Shown in pieces: positions 45,247 to 53,355 of a stretch of DNA of 64,000 bases. The position numbers and the translations under genes were made by a program. The DNA comes from Aeromicrobium duanguangcaii. Its GTDB lineage: Bacteria; Actinomycetota; Actinomycetes; Propionibacteriales; Nocardioidaceae. The stretch covers positions 1,116,001-1,180,000 of the forward strand of contig NZ_CP101990.1 of assembly GCF_024508295.1 (NCBI RefSeq), in the 5' to 3' direction. The notes below the pieces were generated by a model. It saw only the letters and a program-made list of their open reading frames with translations, did no database searches and was not told where the DNA came from. Each line of letters starts with the position of its first letter. The first letter of the stretch is position 1.

Positions 45247-45305
45247 CCTTCCCGCCGATGGCGGTCCCGCGCCGATAGGCTGTGCGGCAGTCGAGGGAGG
45301 TGGAC

Positions 45306-45755
45306 ATGGCGCGCACCGTCAGTGACATCGTGATCGAGGCTCCGCCCGCTGCTGTGATGTCGGTCATATCGGCGTTCGACGCCTACCCCGACTGGGCCAC
45401 GGGGATGCGCGAGGTCACCGTGCTGGAGCGGGACCGGCAGGGCCGGCCGCAGGACGTCCGGTTCGTCGTGGACTCCGCTCCGATCCGTGACACCTTCACG
45501 CTGCGCTACGAGTGGCGCGACGAGCGGCTGGTGACGTGGAGCCTGGTGCCGCAGGACGAGACGATGCTCTCGGCGATGGACGGCTCGTACACGCTCGACG
45601 CCGTCGCCGGCGGACGCACGCGGGTGACCTATCAGCTGGCGGTCGAGCTGCGGCTGCCGTTGCTGGGCATGCTCCGGCGCAAGGCCGAGAAGGTCATCGT
45701 CGACACCGCTCTGAAGGGCCTCAAGCGACGCGTTGAGAGCCGGCCCGGTGTCTGA
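45306..45755 (+). CDS. SRPBCC family (polyketide cyclase/START-like) protein
   Basis: The 149-residue protein fits the SRPBCC fold: VSDIVIEAPPAAVMSVISAFDAYPDWATGMREV at the start and a long C-terminal helix (AEKVIVDTALKGLKRRVE). These proteins form a hydrophobic pocket for lipids or aromatics; the ligand is unknown. GAGGGAGG lies 5 bases before the ATG. It overlaps the start of the ROK kinase gene by 8 bases. A similar gene lies by fadD15 in mycobacteria. Confidence 0.9.
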   Translation: MARTVSDIVIEAPPAAVMSVISAFDAYPDWATGMREVTVLERDRQGRPQDVRFVVDSAPIRDTFTLRYEWRDERLVTWSLVPQDETMLSAMDGSYTLDAVAGGRTRVTYQLAVELRLPLLGMLRRKAEKVIVDTALKGLKRRVESRPGV

Positions 45756-46785
45756 GCGGCTCGCCGTCGGGATCGATGTCGGCGGCACCAAGATCGCCGG
45801 CGGCGTCGTCGACGAGGACGGCCGGATCCTGGCCCGGGCGCGCCGCGCGACCCCGACGACCGATCCGACGGCGGTCCTGGACGCGATCACCGAGATCGTC
45901 GAGGAGTTCCGCGACCAGTACGTGATCCGGGCGGTGGGCGTGGGCGCGGCCGGCTACGTCGACGTCACCGGGTCCACCGTGGTCTTCTCGCCGCACCTGG
46001 CCTGGCGCAACGAGCCGCTGCGCGACGCCGTCGTGCGGCGCACCGCCCTGCCGGTCCTGGTCGACAACGACGCCAACGCGGCCGGGTGGGCCGAGTGGCG
46101 GTTCGGGGCGGCCCAGAACCACCCCGACGTCGTCATGGTCAACCTCGGCACCGGAATCGGTGGCGCGATGGTGCTCGACGGGCGTCTCTACCGCGGGCAC
46201 TCCGGCATGGCGGGGGAGTTCGGTCACCAGCGCGTCGTCGAGGACGGCCTGCCGTGCCCGTGCGGCAACCGTGGCTGCTGGGAGCAGTACGCCAGCGGTC
46301 GCGTGCTCGAGCGCCGTGCGGCCGCTGCCGTGGCCGAGGGCTCGGAGATCGGCCGAGCCCTGATCGAGCTCGCCGGGACGCCGGAGCAGGTCGACGGATC
46401 GACCGTCGGTCGCCTGGCGATGGCCGGTGACGCGGAGGCGGTCGCCTGGGTGGGCGACGTCGGCCGCTGGCTCGGCATCGGGCTGGCCGACCTCGCGGCG
46501 GCGCTCGACCCGGGGATCTTCGTCATCGGCGGCGGGGTCAGCGCGAACGGCGAGACGCTGCTGCGTCCCGCGCGCCACGCGTTCTCCGACCACCTGACCG
46601 GACGGGGCTACCGCTCCGAGGCGCGGATCGTCGCGGCGCACCTGGGCAACGACGCCGGCCTGGTCGGCGCGGCCGACCTGGCGCGGCTCAGAGCGCGGCG
46701 CCGTCGTCTGGCCAGTCCGGGTTACTCGGTCCGCGGTCCGGCAATTGCGAGATCAGATAGACGACGGAGGCGACGACCGCGATGA
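45748..46785 (+). CDS. glk: ROK family glucokinase-like protein
   Basis: Phosphorylates glucose (or another hexose) with ATP or polyphosphate. The 345-residue protein has the phosphate-1 motif AVGIDVGGTKIAGG, the substrate motif DNDANAAGWAE, the ROK signature, and the zinc site CPCGNRGCWEQY. There is no DNA-binding N-terminus, so it is an enzyme and not a repressor. The order SRPBCC then ROK kinase resembles the Streptomyces glkA locus. The last 30 codons (Arg-rich) lie antisense to the next gene, suggesting a stop lost and a random tail gained. Confidence 0.9.
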   Translation: MSERLAVGIDVGGTKIAGGVVDEDGRILARARRATPTTDPTAVLDAITEIVEEFRDQYVIRAVGVGAAGYVDVTGSTVVFSPHLAWRNEPLRDAVVRRTALPVLVDNDANAAGWAEWRFGAAQNHPDVVMVNLGTGIGGAMVLDGRLYRGHSGMAGEFGHQRVVEDGLPCPCGNRGCWEQYASGRVLERRAAAAVAEGSEIGRALIELAGTPEQVDGSTVGRLAMAGDAEAVAWVGDVGRWLGIGLADLAAALDPGIFVIGGGVSANGETLLRPARHAFSDHLTGRGYRSEARIVAAHLGNDAGLVGAADLARLRARRRRLASPGYSVRGPAIARSDRRRRRRPR

Positions 46786-47119
46786 CCACGAGGGCGGCCG
46801 CGAAGGTCGGCAGCGGCATGGACGCCATCGTGGTGATCAGCAGCAGCGCGGGCCCGCCCACGAAGACGAACCAGGCGAAGCGGACGCGTCCGCGCGAGCG
46901 CAGCTGAGCGGGTCCGACCTCGCGGTAGAACTGGTCGTCCGCCGTCTCCTGCGCCTCGGCTGCGAGACGCCGCTCCTCACGCGCCTGCTCCTCGGCGCGC
47001 TCGCGCTCGGCCGTCACCCGGGCGGCGGAGGCGTCGAAGTCCTCCAAGCCGGTCAGGTCCAGGTCCAGGCCCTCGACGATCCGGTCGAAGTCGTCCGATG
47101 ACGAGGATGCGTCGTTCAC
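46688..47119 (-). CDS. Hypothetical membrane protein with charged N-terminus
   Basis: The 143-residue protein has an acidic start (DDFDRIVEGLDLDLTGLEDF), a charged helix (ERERAEEQAREERRLAAE, about 45-65) and two membrane segments (about 82-101 and 103-122). I do not recognise the family beyond an actinobacterial conserved hypothetical. GGGAGG lies 5 bases before GTG 47119. Its 3' end overlaps the ROK gene by 98 bases on the opposite strand. Confidence 0.75.
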   Translation of the reverse strand: MNDASSSSDDFDRIVEGLDLDLTGLEDFDASAARVTAERERAEEQAREERRLAAEAQETADDQFYREVGPAQLRSRGRVRFAWFVFVGGPALLLITTMASMPLPTFAAALVVIAVVASVVYLISQLPDRGPSNPDWPDDGAAL

Positions 47120-47147
47120 GGCGGCCTCCCGGTGGATACGGCCACCC

Positions 47148-47927
47148 TCAGGGGGTGGGAGCGTGATCGGCGATGAACTGCGCCGACGTCTCCATGATGA
47201 ACTGCGCATCATGATCGAGCGTCGCGACGTGGTAGCTGTCCCGCAGTTCGATCAGCTCGCACTCCGGGGATGAGACCCCCTCGAGCACCAGTCCGGCGGT
47301 GATCTCGTCGACGACGTGGTCCTCGACCGAGCGGAACATCAGCAGGGGAGCGGTGACGCGGTCGAGGTTCTCGCGCACGTCACGCCACAGCTGCAGCTGG
47401 GAGGCCAGCGCCTTGAGGGGCGTGCGGTCGTAGGCGACCTCGTCCTGTCCGGCCAGCTTGATGTCGTTGCCGACGCCGGCGAGGGAGGGCACGACGCGGC
47501 TGAGCAGCGGGACCGCCAGCAGGTCGCGCCGCTTCAGGGCGATCGCGGGGTTGACCAGCACGAGGGCGTCGACGTCCTCGGGCCGCTGCTCGGCCAGGCG
47601 CAGGGCCAGTGCTCCGCCCATCGAGAGGCCGCACACCGCGACCCAGTCGCACTGCGAGCGCAGGTCGGTCAGCGCGTCGTCCACCTCGCCGTACCAGTCG
47701 CGCCACGTCGTCGTGTTCATCTGCTGCCACGTGGTGCCGTGGCCCGGGAGGCGAGGCACCGCGACGGTGTGGCCCAGCTCGGCCAGGAACCGGCCCCAGG
47801 GGGCCATCGACGCCGGCGATCCCGTGAAGCCGTGGCTCAGCAGGATCCCGACGCGGCCGCCGGGGGCGTAGAAGGGCTCGGCGCCCGCCCGGACGGGGGC
47901 GTCGCCGTGCGAGGAGGAGTCGGACAT
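47148..47927 (-). CDS. Alpha/beta hydrolase, carboxylesterase/monoacylglycerol lipase type
   Basis: The 259-residue protein resembles the Est30 family: LLSHGFTGSP (oxyanion loop), RLPGHGT, nucleophile GLSMGGALAL, acid in RSVEDHVVD and His in SYHVATLDHD. Short-chain ester or lipid substrates are likely. The start could also be ATG 47945 (six codons upstream); CACGAT 6 bases before 47927 supports the shorter form. Only 58 bases separate it from the divergent PlsC-type gene, suggesting related lipid roles. Confidence 0.9.
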   Translation of the reverse strand: MSDSSSHGDAPVRAGAEPFYAPGGRVGILLSHGFTGSPASMAPWGRFLAELGHTVAVPRLPGHGTTWQQMNTTTWRDWYGEVDDALTDLRSQCDWVAVCGLSMGGALALRLAEQRPEDVDALVLVNPAIALKRRDLLAVPLLSRVVPSLAGVGNDIKLAGQDEVAYDRTPLKALASQLQLWRDVRENLDRVTAPLLMFRSVEDHVVDEITAGLVLEGVSSPECELIELRDSYHVATLDHDAQFIMETSAQFIADHAPTP

Positions 47928-47972
47928 GACGCCATCGTGCCCCATGTCACGCTCGGCGGCGGAGCGGCGCGG

Positions 47973-47978
47973 TAATGT
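47973..47978 (+). promoter_or_regulatory. Leaderless -10 of the PlsC-type gene
   Basis: TAATGT, 7 bases before GTG 47986. Confidence 0.55.
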
Positions 47979-47985
47979 CTCGTCC

Positions 47986-48735
47986 GTGTTCTATTGGTTC
48001 CTGAAGTTCCTGGCGCTGGGTCCGGTGCTCAAGTTGATCTTCAGGCCGTGGGCCGAGGGCACCGAGAACGTCCCGCGCGAGGGCGCCGTCATCCTGGCCA
48101 GCAATCACCTGTCGTACAGCGACTGGCTCTTCATGCCGCTGGTCATCCCGCGCCGGGTGACGTTCGTGGCCAAGGCCGAGTACTTCGAGGGGACCGGTCT
48201 CAAGGGCTTCCTGCAGCGCCAGTTCTTCTCCGGATCGGGCCAGGTCCCGATCGACCGCAGCAGCGGCACTGCCGCCGCCGGCGCGATCCGCACGCAGCTG
48301 CGGCTGCTGGCCGACGGCGAGGTCTGCGGCATCTACCCCGAGGGCACGCGCTCGCACGACGGCAAGCTCTACCGGGGCCGCACCGGCGTCGCGCGGCTGG
48401 CGCTCGAGGCGAAGGTCCCGGTGATCCCCGTGGCGGTCATCAACACCGACGTCGTCGCCCCTCCGGGCAAGATCTTCGGCCGGTACGCCCGCCCCGGCGT
48501 GCGCTTCGGCAAGCCGCTGGACTTCTCGCGCTACGACGGGATGCAGGACGATCGCTACATCCTGCGCGCCGTCACCGACGAGATCATGTACGAGATCATG
48601 AACCTCTCCGGCCAGGAGTACGTCGACCTCTACGCCCCCGACGCGAAGAAGCGCGACAAGGAGCTGGAGAAGCAGGCCGCCCGCGAACGTGAGCGGGCCG
48701 AGGCACAGGAGATCTGGGAGGAGATCGCCGAGTGA
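47986..48735 (+). CDS. 1-acyl-sn-glycerol-3-phosphate acyltransferase family protein
   Basis: Acylates lysophosphatidic acid or a related lipid acceptor at the membrane. The 249-residue protein has the PlsC motifs NHLSYSDW (catalytic His-x4-Asp), the GSGQVPIDRS block and YPEGTRS, and an N-terminal hydrophobic helix (FYWFLKFLALGPVLKLIF). The C-terminus is a charged helix. The frame is open upstream; GTG 47986 fits the promoter spacing and the family start. A PlsC-type gene lies upstream of aroG in mycobacteria too. Confidence 0.93.
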   Translation: MFYWFLKFLALGPVLKLIFRPWAEGTENVPREGAVILASNHLSYSDWLFMPLVIPRRVTFVAKAEYFEGTGLKGFLQRQFFSGSGQVPIDRSSGTAAAGAIRTQLRLLADGEVCGIYPEGTRSHDGKLYRGRTGVARLALEAKVPVIPVAVINTDVVAPPGKIFGRYARPGVRFGKPLDFSRYDGMQDDRYILRAVTDEIMYEIMNLSGQEYVDLYAPDAKKRDKELEKQAARERERAEAQEIWEEIAE

Positions 48736-48866
48736 CGGGCCGGGCGGGCTCGCTGCGCTTCGCCCTCGATCCCGCGCTCCGCAGAGCTCCGCACGGGCCG
48801 GCCGGCTCGTCGCTGCGCTGCTCGTCATGGATCTGGACGTCGTCGGAGTCCGGGTAGCTGGTCGCG

Positions 48867-48872
48867 TATCCT
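48867..48872 (+). promoter_or_regulatory. Leaderless -10 of aroG
   Basis: TATCCT, 6 bases before GTG 48879. Confidence 0.55.
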
Positions 48873-48878
48873 TGGCGG

Positions 48879-50216
48879 GTGAGCATCCCCAGCCTGGAAG
48901 ACCTGCGTGCGATCGGTGCTGCCCAGCAGCCGACGTACCCCGACCTCGACGCGCGGGACCGTGCCGTCGAGAAGCTGAGGAAGATGCCGCCGCTGGTGTT
49001 TGCCGGCGAGTGCGACTCCCTGCGCGACAAGATGGCGGCCGTCTCGCGCGGCGAGGCCTTCCTGCTGCAGGGCGGCGACTGCGCCGAGACGTTCGAGGGC
49101 GTCACCGCCGAGAACGTCCGCAACAAGCTGCGGGTCCTGCTGTCGATGGCGGTCGTGCTGACGTACGCCGCGAGCGTCCCGGTCGTCAAGGTCGGCCGCC
49201 TCGCCGGGCAGTACGCCAAGCCGCGCTCCAGTGACACCGAGACCCGCGACGGCGTGACCCTGCCGGCCTACCGCGGGGACGCGGTCAACGGCTTCGACTT
49301 CACCCCCGAGGCGCGTTACCCTGACCCGCAGCGGCTCGTCGACGTCTACCACGCCAGCAGCGCCACGCTGAACCTCGCGCGCGCCTTCACGACCGGCGGC
49401 TACGCCGACCTGAAGCAGATGCACACGTGGAACACCGACTTCGTGCGCAACAGCCCGGTCCGCGAGCGCTACGAGCGCATCGGCGACGAGATCGACCGCG
49501 CGCTGGCGTTCATGGAGGCCATCGGCGCCGATCCCGACGAGCTGCACACGGTCGACTTCTACTCCTCGCACGAGGCGCTCGTGCTCGAGTACGAGCACGC
49601 CCTGACCCGCATCGACTCGCGCACGAACCTGCCGTACGACGTGTCCGGCCACTTCGTGTGGATCGGCGAGCGCACGCGCCAGCTCGACGGCGCGCACGTC
49701 GAGCTGCTGAGCCGGATCGCCAACCCGATCGGCGTCAAGCTCGGCCCCACGAGCAGCGCCGACGACGCGCTCGCGCTCTACGAGAAGCTCAACCCCGACC
49801 GGGTCCCCGGCAAGGTCACCTTCATCACGCGCTTCGGCGCCGAGAAGATCCGCGACCTGCTGCCGACCCTGGTCGAGAAGGTCACCGCCGCGGGCGCCGA
49901 GGTCGCGTGGGTCACCGACCCGATGCACGGCAACACCTTCGCCACCGACAACGGCTACAAGACCCGTGAGTTCGACGCCGTCATCGACGAGGTCCGTGGC
50001 TTCTTCGAGGTGCACCGCTCGCTGGGCACGTGGCCCGGCGGCCTGCACGTCGAGCTCACCGGCGACGACGTCACCGAGTGCCTGGGCGGTGGCATGAAGT
50101 TGTCGGCGCAGGACCTCGAGCACCGCTACGAGACGCTGTGCGACCCGCGCCTGAACCGCGCCCAGTCGCTCGAGCTGGCGTTCCTCGTCGCGGAGATGCT
50201 CTCCGGCCGCTCCTGA
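48879..50216 (+). CDS. aroG: Class II 3-deoxy-7-phosphoheptulonate (DAHP) synthase
   Basis: First step of the shikimate pathway, joining phosphoenolpyruvate and erythrose 4-phosphate. The 445-residue length and motifs LLQGGDCAETFEG, KVGRLAGQYAKPRS, DFYSSHEAL, WVTDPMHGNT and HVELTGDDVTECLGG mark the plant-like class II enzyme of Actinobacteria, with metal ligands in the Cys, His, Glu and Asp of these motifs. Feedback sites for aromatic amino acids cannot be read by eye. A GC-rich hairpin (50222-50242) follows the stop. Confidence 0.97.
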   Translation: MSIPSLEDLRAIGAAQQPTYPDLDARDRAVEKLRKMPPLVFAGECDSLRDKMAAVSRGEAFLLQGGDCAETFEGVTAENVRNKLRVLLSMAVVLTYAASVPVVKVGRLAGQYAKPRSSDTETRDGVTLPAYRGDAVNGFDFTPEARYPDPQRLVDVYHASSATLNLARAFTTGGYADLKQMHTWNTDFVRNSPVRERYERIGDEIDRALAFMEAIGADPDELHTVDFYSSHEALVLEYEHALTRIDSRTNLPYDVSGHFVWIGERTRQLDGAHVELLSRIANPIGVKLGPTSSADDALALYEKLNPDRVPGKVTFITRFGAEKIRDLLPTLVEKVTAAGAEVAWVTDPMHGNTFATDNGYKTREFDAVIDEVRGFFEVHRSLGTWPGGLHVELTGDDVTECLGGGMKLSAQDLEHRYETLCDPRLNRAQSLELAFLVAEMLSGRS

Positions 50217-50221
50217 GGGTC

Positions 50222-50242
50222 GGGGCGCGCTCGGCGCGCCCC
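50222..50242. terminator. Hairpin between aroG and the kinase gene
   Basis: Perfect 9-bp stem of G and C with a 3-base loop in a 55-base convergent gap; no T-run. Confidence 0.6.
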
Positions 50243-50271
50243 ACCCCCCACGGCCCCTTGCGCCGGGCGGC

Positions 50272-52239
50272 TCAGGACAGGAAGACCGTCACGGTCGAGC
50301 CGCGCTTGATCTTCTTGCCGGCGTCGGTCATCTGGTACTGGACCTTCGCGTCGCCGCCGGCGAACGGGTTGCGCGCGGCGTTCAGCTTGAGCCCGAGCGC
50401 CTCGAGGGCGGCGCGTGCCTCGTCCTCGGTCTTGCCCTTGAGGTCGGGCACCGCGACGAGCGGGGGACCCTGCGAGACCGTCAGCGTGATCGTGTCGCCG
50501 CGCACGCCGGTTCCGGACGAGGGCGTCTGGCTGATGACGCGGCCCTTCTTGACCGAGTCGCTGTTCTCCTCGACGGTGCGGACGGTGAAGCCCTCTCCCT
50601 CGAGCTCGGCCTTGGCCTCGTCGGCCTCGTCGCCGGCGTGGTCCTCGATCTCGATCGGGCGCGGGCCCTTGCTGACGACGAGGTCGACCTCGGTGTCGCG
50701 CTTGACCTGATCGCCGACCTTGTGGCTCGAGGACTTGATGATCCCGTCGGTGGGGACCTTGTCGCTGAACTCCTCGGTGACCTCGCCGACGCGCAGGTGC
50801 AGGGCGCCCAGGATCGTCTCGGCCTCGGCAACGGTGCGGCCCTGGATGTTGGGGATCTCGTACCGTTCCTTGCCCTTGGAGAGCGTGACGGTGATGGGCT
50901 CGTCCGGCAGCAGTCGCGAGCCGGCGTCGGGGTCCGTCGAGACGACGGCGCCCTTCTCGACGACCTCGGAGAACGCGGGGTCGCCGATCTCGACGGTGAA
51001 GCCGGCCGCCTCGGCGGCCTCGACCGCCTCCTGACGGTCCATGGACACCAGGTTCGGGACGATCTCGTACCGCCCGATCGCGAGGTACCAGCCCAGCAGG
51101 GCGGTGGCGGCGAGGGCGGCCACCGCGGCCATGAGCAGCACGGGGCCGCGGCGGCTCCGGGGCGTCGCGACGGCCGCCGCCGGGGGCACCGTGGCGGCAG
51201 GCGGTGCGGCGCCGAAGGTCGTGGTGGGCTCGCTGACCGAGGTCGTCGCCCGTGTCGGCGGGCCGTCCATCCAGGAGGCGACCGGAGCCGTCAGCTCGAC
51301 GTCGGCCGGCAGACGGTCGAGCGTGGGCATCTCGGCCGGCGTGGGGCCGGCGCCGGGCAGCAGGTCGGCGGTGAGGTCGGGATCGTCGGCGAGGCCGGCG
51401 GCGAGGGCGCGCTGGACCTGACGAACCTGGTGCAGCAGCACGCGGGCGTCGGGGGAGCGGCGGCCGCGGTCGCGCGTCATGGCGCGCATCACGAGGGCGT
51501 CGAGGTACGGCGGGATGCCCGGCTGCAGGGTGGAGGGCGGCTTGACGTCCTCGTTGACGTGCAGGTGCGCCACGGCCAGCGGCGAGTCGCCGACGTGGGG
51601 CTTCGTGCTCGTCAGCATCTCGAAGAGCATCGCGCCACAGGCGTAGACGTCGGTGCGCGGGTCAGCGCCCTGATGGGTGATGACCTCGGGTGCCAGGTAC
51701 GACACCGTGCCCACGAGGACGCCGTCGAGCGTCGACTCCGTGCTGATGGCGCGGGCCAGGCCGAAGTCGGCCAGCTTGACCTCGCCGGTCGTCGAGATGA
51801 GGACGTTCTCGGGCTTGATGTCGCGGTGGATCAGCCGGGCGTCGTGCGCGGCGGACAGGGCCATGAGCACCGGCTCGAGGTACGACAGCGCCCGCCGCGG
51901 GGGCATCGGCGCCTCCTCGCGCAGGACGTCGCGCAGGGTGCGGCCCGGGACGTACTCCATGACGAGGTAGACGGTGTCGCCGTCGACGCCCTGGTCGTAG
52001 ACCGAGACGATGCCGCGGTGGTTCAGCTTGGCGGCGGACTGGGCCTCGCGGACGAAGCGCTCGGGGGCCTCTGCGAGGTCCGTGTCGGGGTGCATGATCT
52101 TCACGGCCACGACCCGGTCGAGGCGCAGATCGGTGGCCCGGAAGACGCTGGCCATGCCCCCGCGGGCGATGCGTTCGTGGATCACGTAACGCTGGTCGAG
52201 CGTCCGCCCGACCAGTGCGTTGTCATCCGTGACCGTCAT
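50272..52239 (-). CDS. Serine/threonine protein kinase with four PASTA domains
   Basis: The 655-residue protein has a cytoplasmic kinase (residues about 17-280: GGMASVF loop, AVKIM Lys, HRDIKPEN, DFGLA, YLAPE), a Pro/Thr-rich linker, a membrane segment (about 372-393) and four extracellular PASTA repeats (about 400-655). PASTA domains bind muropeptides or lipid II, so it likely reports wall state. The position next to aroG is that of PknL in M. tuberculosis, but PknL lacks PASTA repeats. AGGAGG lies 5 bases before the ATG. The polyprenyl synthetase gene lies 63 bases upstream on the same strand. Confidence 0.94.
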   Translation of the reverse strand: MTVTDDNALVGRTLDQRYVIHERIARGGMASVFRATDLRLDRVVAVKIMHPDTDLAEAPERFVREAQSAAKLNHRGIVSVYDQGVDGDTVYLVMEYVPGRTLRDVLREEAPMPPRRALSYLEPVLMALSAAHDARLIHRDIKPENVLISTTGEVKLADFGLARAISTESTLDGVLVGTVSYLAPEVITHQGADPRTDVYACGAMLFEMLTSTKPHVGDSPLAVAHLHVNEDVKPPSTLQPGIPPYLDALVMRAMTRDRGRRSPDARVLLHQVRQVQRALAAGLADDPDLTADLLPGAGPTPAEMPTLDRLPADVELTAPVASWMDGPPTRATTSVSEPTTTFGAAPPAATVPPAAAVATPRSRRGPVLLMAAVAALAATALLGWYLAIGRYEIVPNLVSMDRQEAVEAAEAAGFTVEIGDPAFSEVVEKGAVVSTDPDAGSRLLPDEPITVTLSKGKERYEIPNIQGRTVAEAETILGALHLRVGEVTEEFSDKVPTDGIIKSSSHKVGDQVKRDTEVDLVVSKGPRPIEIEDHAGDEADEAKAELEGEGFTVRTVEENSDSVKKGRVISQTPSSGTGVRGDTITLTVSQGPPLVAVPDLKGKTEDEARAALEALGLKLNAARNPFAGGDAKVQYQMTDAGKKIKRGSTVTVFLS

Positions 52240-52302
52240 CCACGCCTCCTGAGAACACCTTGATTCTAGGGGTCGCTCCCCGAAGTGCTGTGGTCCGGCG
52301 GA

Positions 52303-53331
52303 TCAGCGGACGCGTCGCGTCGCCGCGTCGACCAGCGGGTCGAGCACCGCGGCCGCCTCGTCGCCGAGCACGGCGATGGCCCGCTCGGCCTGCGCGACGA
52401 GACGATCGATGTCGCGCTCGACCTCGGTCAGCGCGCCGCTGGCCTCGATGAGGTCACGCAGCTCGTCGACGCCCTCGGGCCGGCCCAGCAGGGACAGGAC
52501 GCGGGCGTCGCCGGTGACGTCGGCCGTCCGCGCCACGAGGACGGTGCGCTTGCCCTCGCGCAGGTCGTCGCCGGCCGGCTTGCCGGTGTCGGCGGGGTCG
52601 CCGAAGACGCCGAGCACGTCGTCACGCAGCTGGAAGGCCTCGCCCAGCGGCAGGGCCACGTCGGTCAGGCGGGACAGCAGCGTGTCGTCGCCCCCGGCGA
52701 GCGCCGCACCCACGTGCAGCGGCCGCTCGATCGTGTACTTGGCGGACTTGAACCGGATGACGTGCATGGCGCTGGCAACGTCGAGCGTCTCGCGGGTCTG
52801 GGTCAGCACGTCGAGGAACTGGCCGGAGACGACCTCGGACTTGCAGGCGTCCCACAGCAGCGCCGTCCGGGAGTCGGGCTCGGCGCGACGGAAGTGCTCG
52901 TCGGCCCACGACAGCATGAGGTCTCCGAGCAGTATCGCGACCCGGGCGCCGTACTGCTCGGGGTCGCCGACCGCGCCGGCCGCGACGTGGCGCGCCTCGA
53001 AGTCGCGGTGCACGCTCGGCCGGCCGCGGCGCGTGTCCGAGCCGTCCATGAGGTCGTCGTGGACCAGGGCGCTGCCCTGGAGCCACTCGAAGGCGGCGCC
53101 GGCGGCGGCGATGCGCGGATCGGCGGGGGAGCCGCCGGCGAGCAGCCAGCCCGCGTGGCAGAAGGTCGGCCGGAACAGCTTGCCGCCGACGGTGAAGTCG
53201 ACCGCCGCCTGCACGAGGTCGCCGACCGCCGGGTCGACCTCGGTCAGCAGGACGCGCTGGTCCGCGACGAAGGAGTCCAGCTGTCGGGCGACAGCTGTCC
53301 GAAAAGTGGGATCGTCTGCCGGGCTGGTCAC
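52303..53331 (-). CDS. Polyprenyl (geranylgeranyl-type) diphosphate synthase
   Basis: Chain-elongating trans-prenyltransferase. The 342-residue protein has the first Asp-rich motif DDLMDGSDTRRG and the second QLRDDVLGVFGD, plus GKLFRPTF. Residue patterns before the first motif set chain length, but I cannot assign C20 or longer with confidence. An idsA2-type gene occupies this place in mycobacteria, next to metF. The frame continues antisense to metF; GTG 53331 is 7 bases after TATCGT and head to head with metF. Confidence 0.92.
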   Translation of the reverse strand: MTSPADDPTFRTAVARQLDSFVADQRVLLTEVDPAVGDLVQAAVDFTVGGKLFRPTFCHAGWLLAGGSPADPRIAAAGAAFEWLQGSALVHDDLMDGSDTRRGRPSVHRDFEARHVAAGAVGDPEQYGARVAILLGDLMLSWADEHFRRAEPDSRTALLWDACKSEVVSGQFLDVLTQTRETLDVASAMHVIRFKSAKYTIERPLHVGAALAGGDDTLLSRLTDVALPLGEAFQLRDDVLGVFGDPADTGKPAGDDLREGKRTVLVARTADVTGDARVLSLLGRPEGVDELRDLIEASGALTEVERDIDRLVAQAERAIAVLGDEAAAVLDPLVDAATRRVR

Positions 53332-53338
53332 CTCGGTG

Positions 53339-53344
53339 ACGATA
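53339..53344 (-). promoter_or_regulatory. Leaderless -10 of the polyprenyl synthase gene
   Basis: TATCGT on the minus strand, 7 bases before GTG 53331; it shares two base pairs with the metF -10. Confidence 0.6.
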
Positions 53345-53348
53345 CCGT
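53343..53348 (+). promoter_or_regulatory. Leaderless -10 of metF
   Basis: TACCGT, 7 bases before ATG 53356, overlapping the divergent -10 by two base pairs. Confidence 0.6.
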
Positions 53349-53355
53349 TGTGGTC

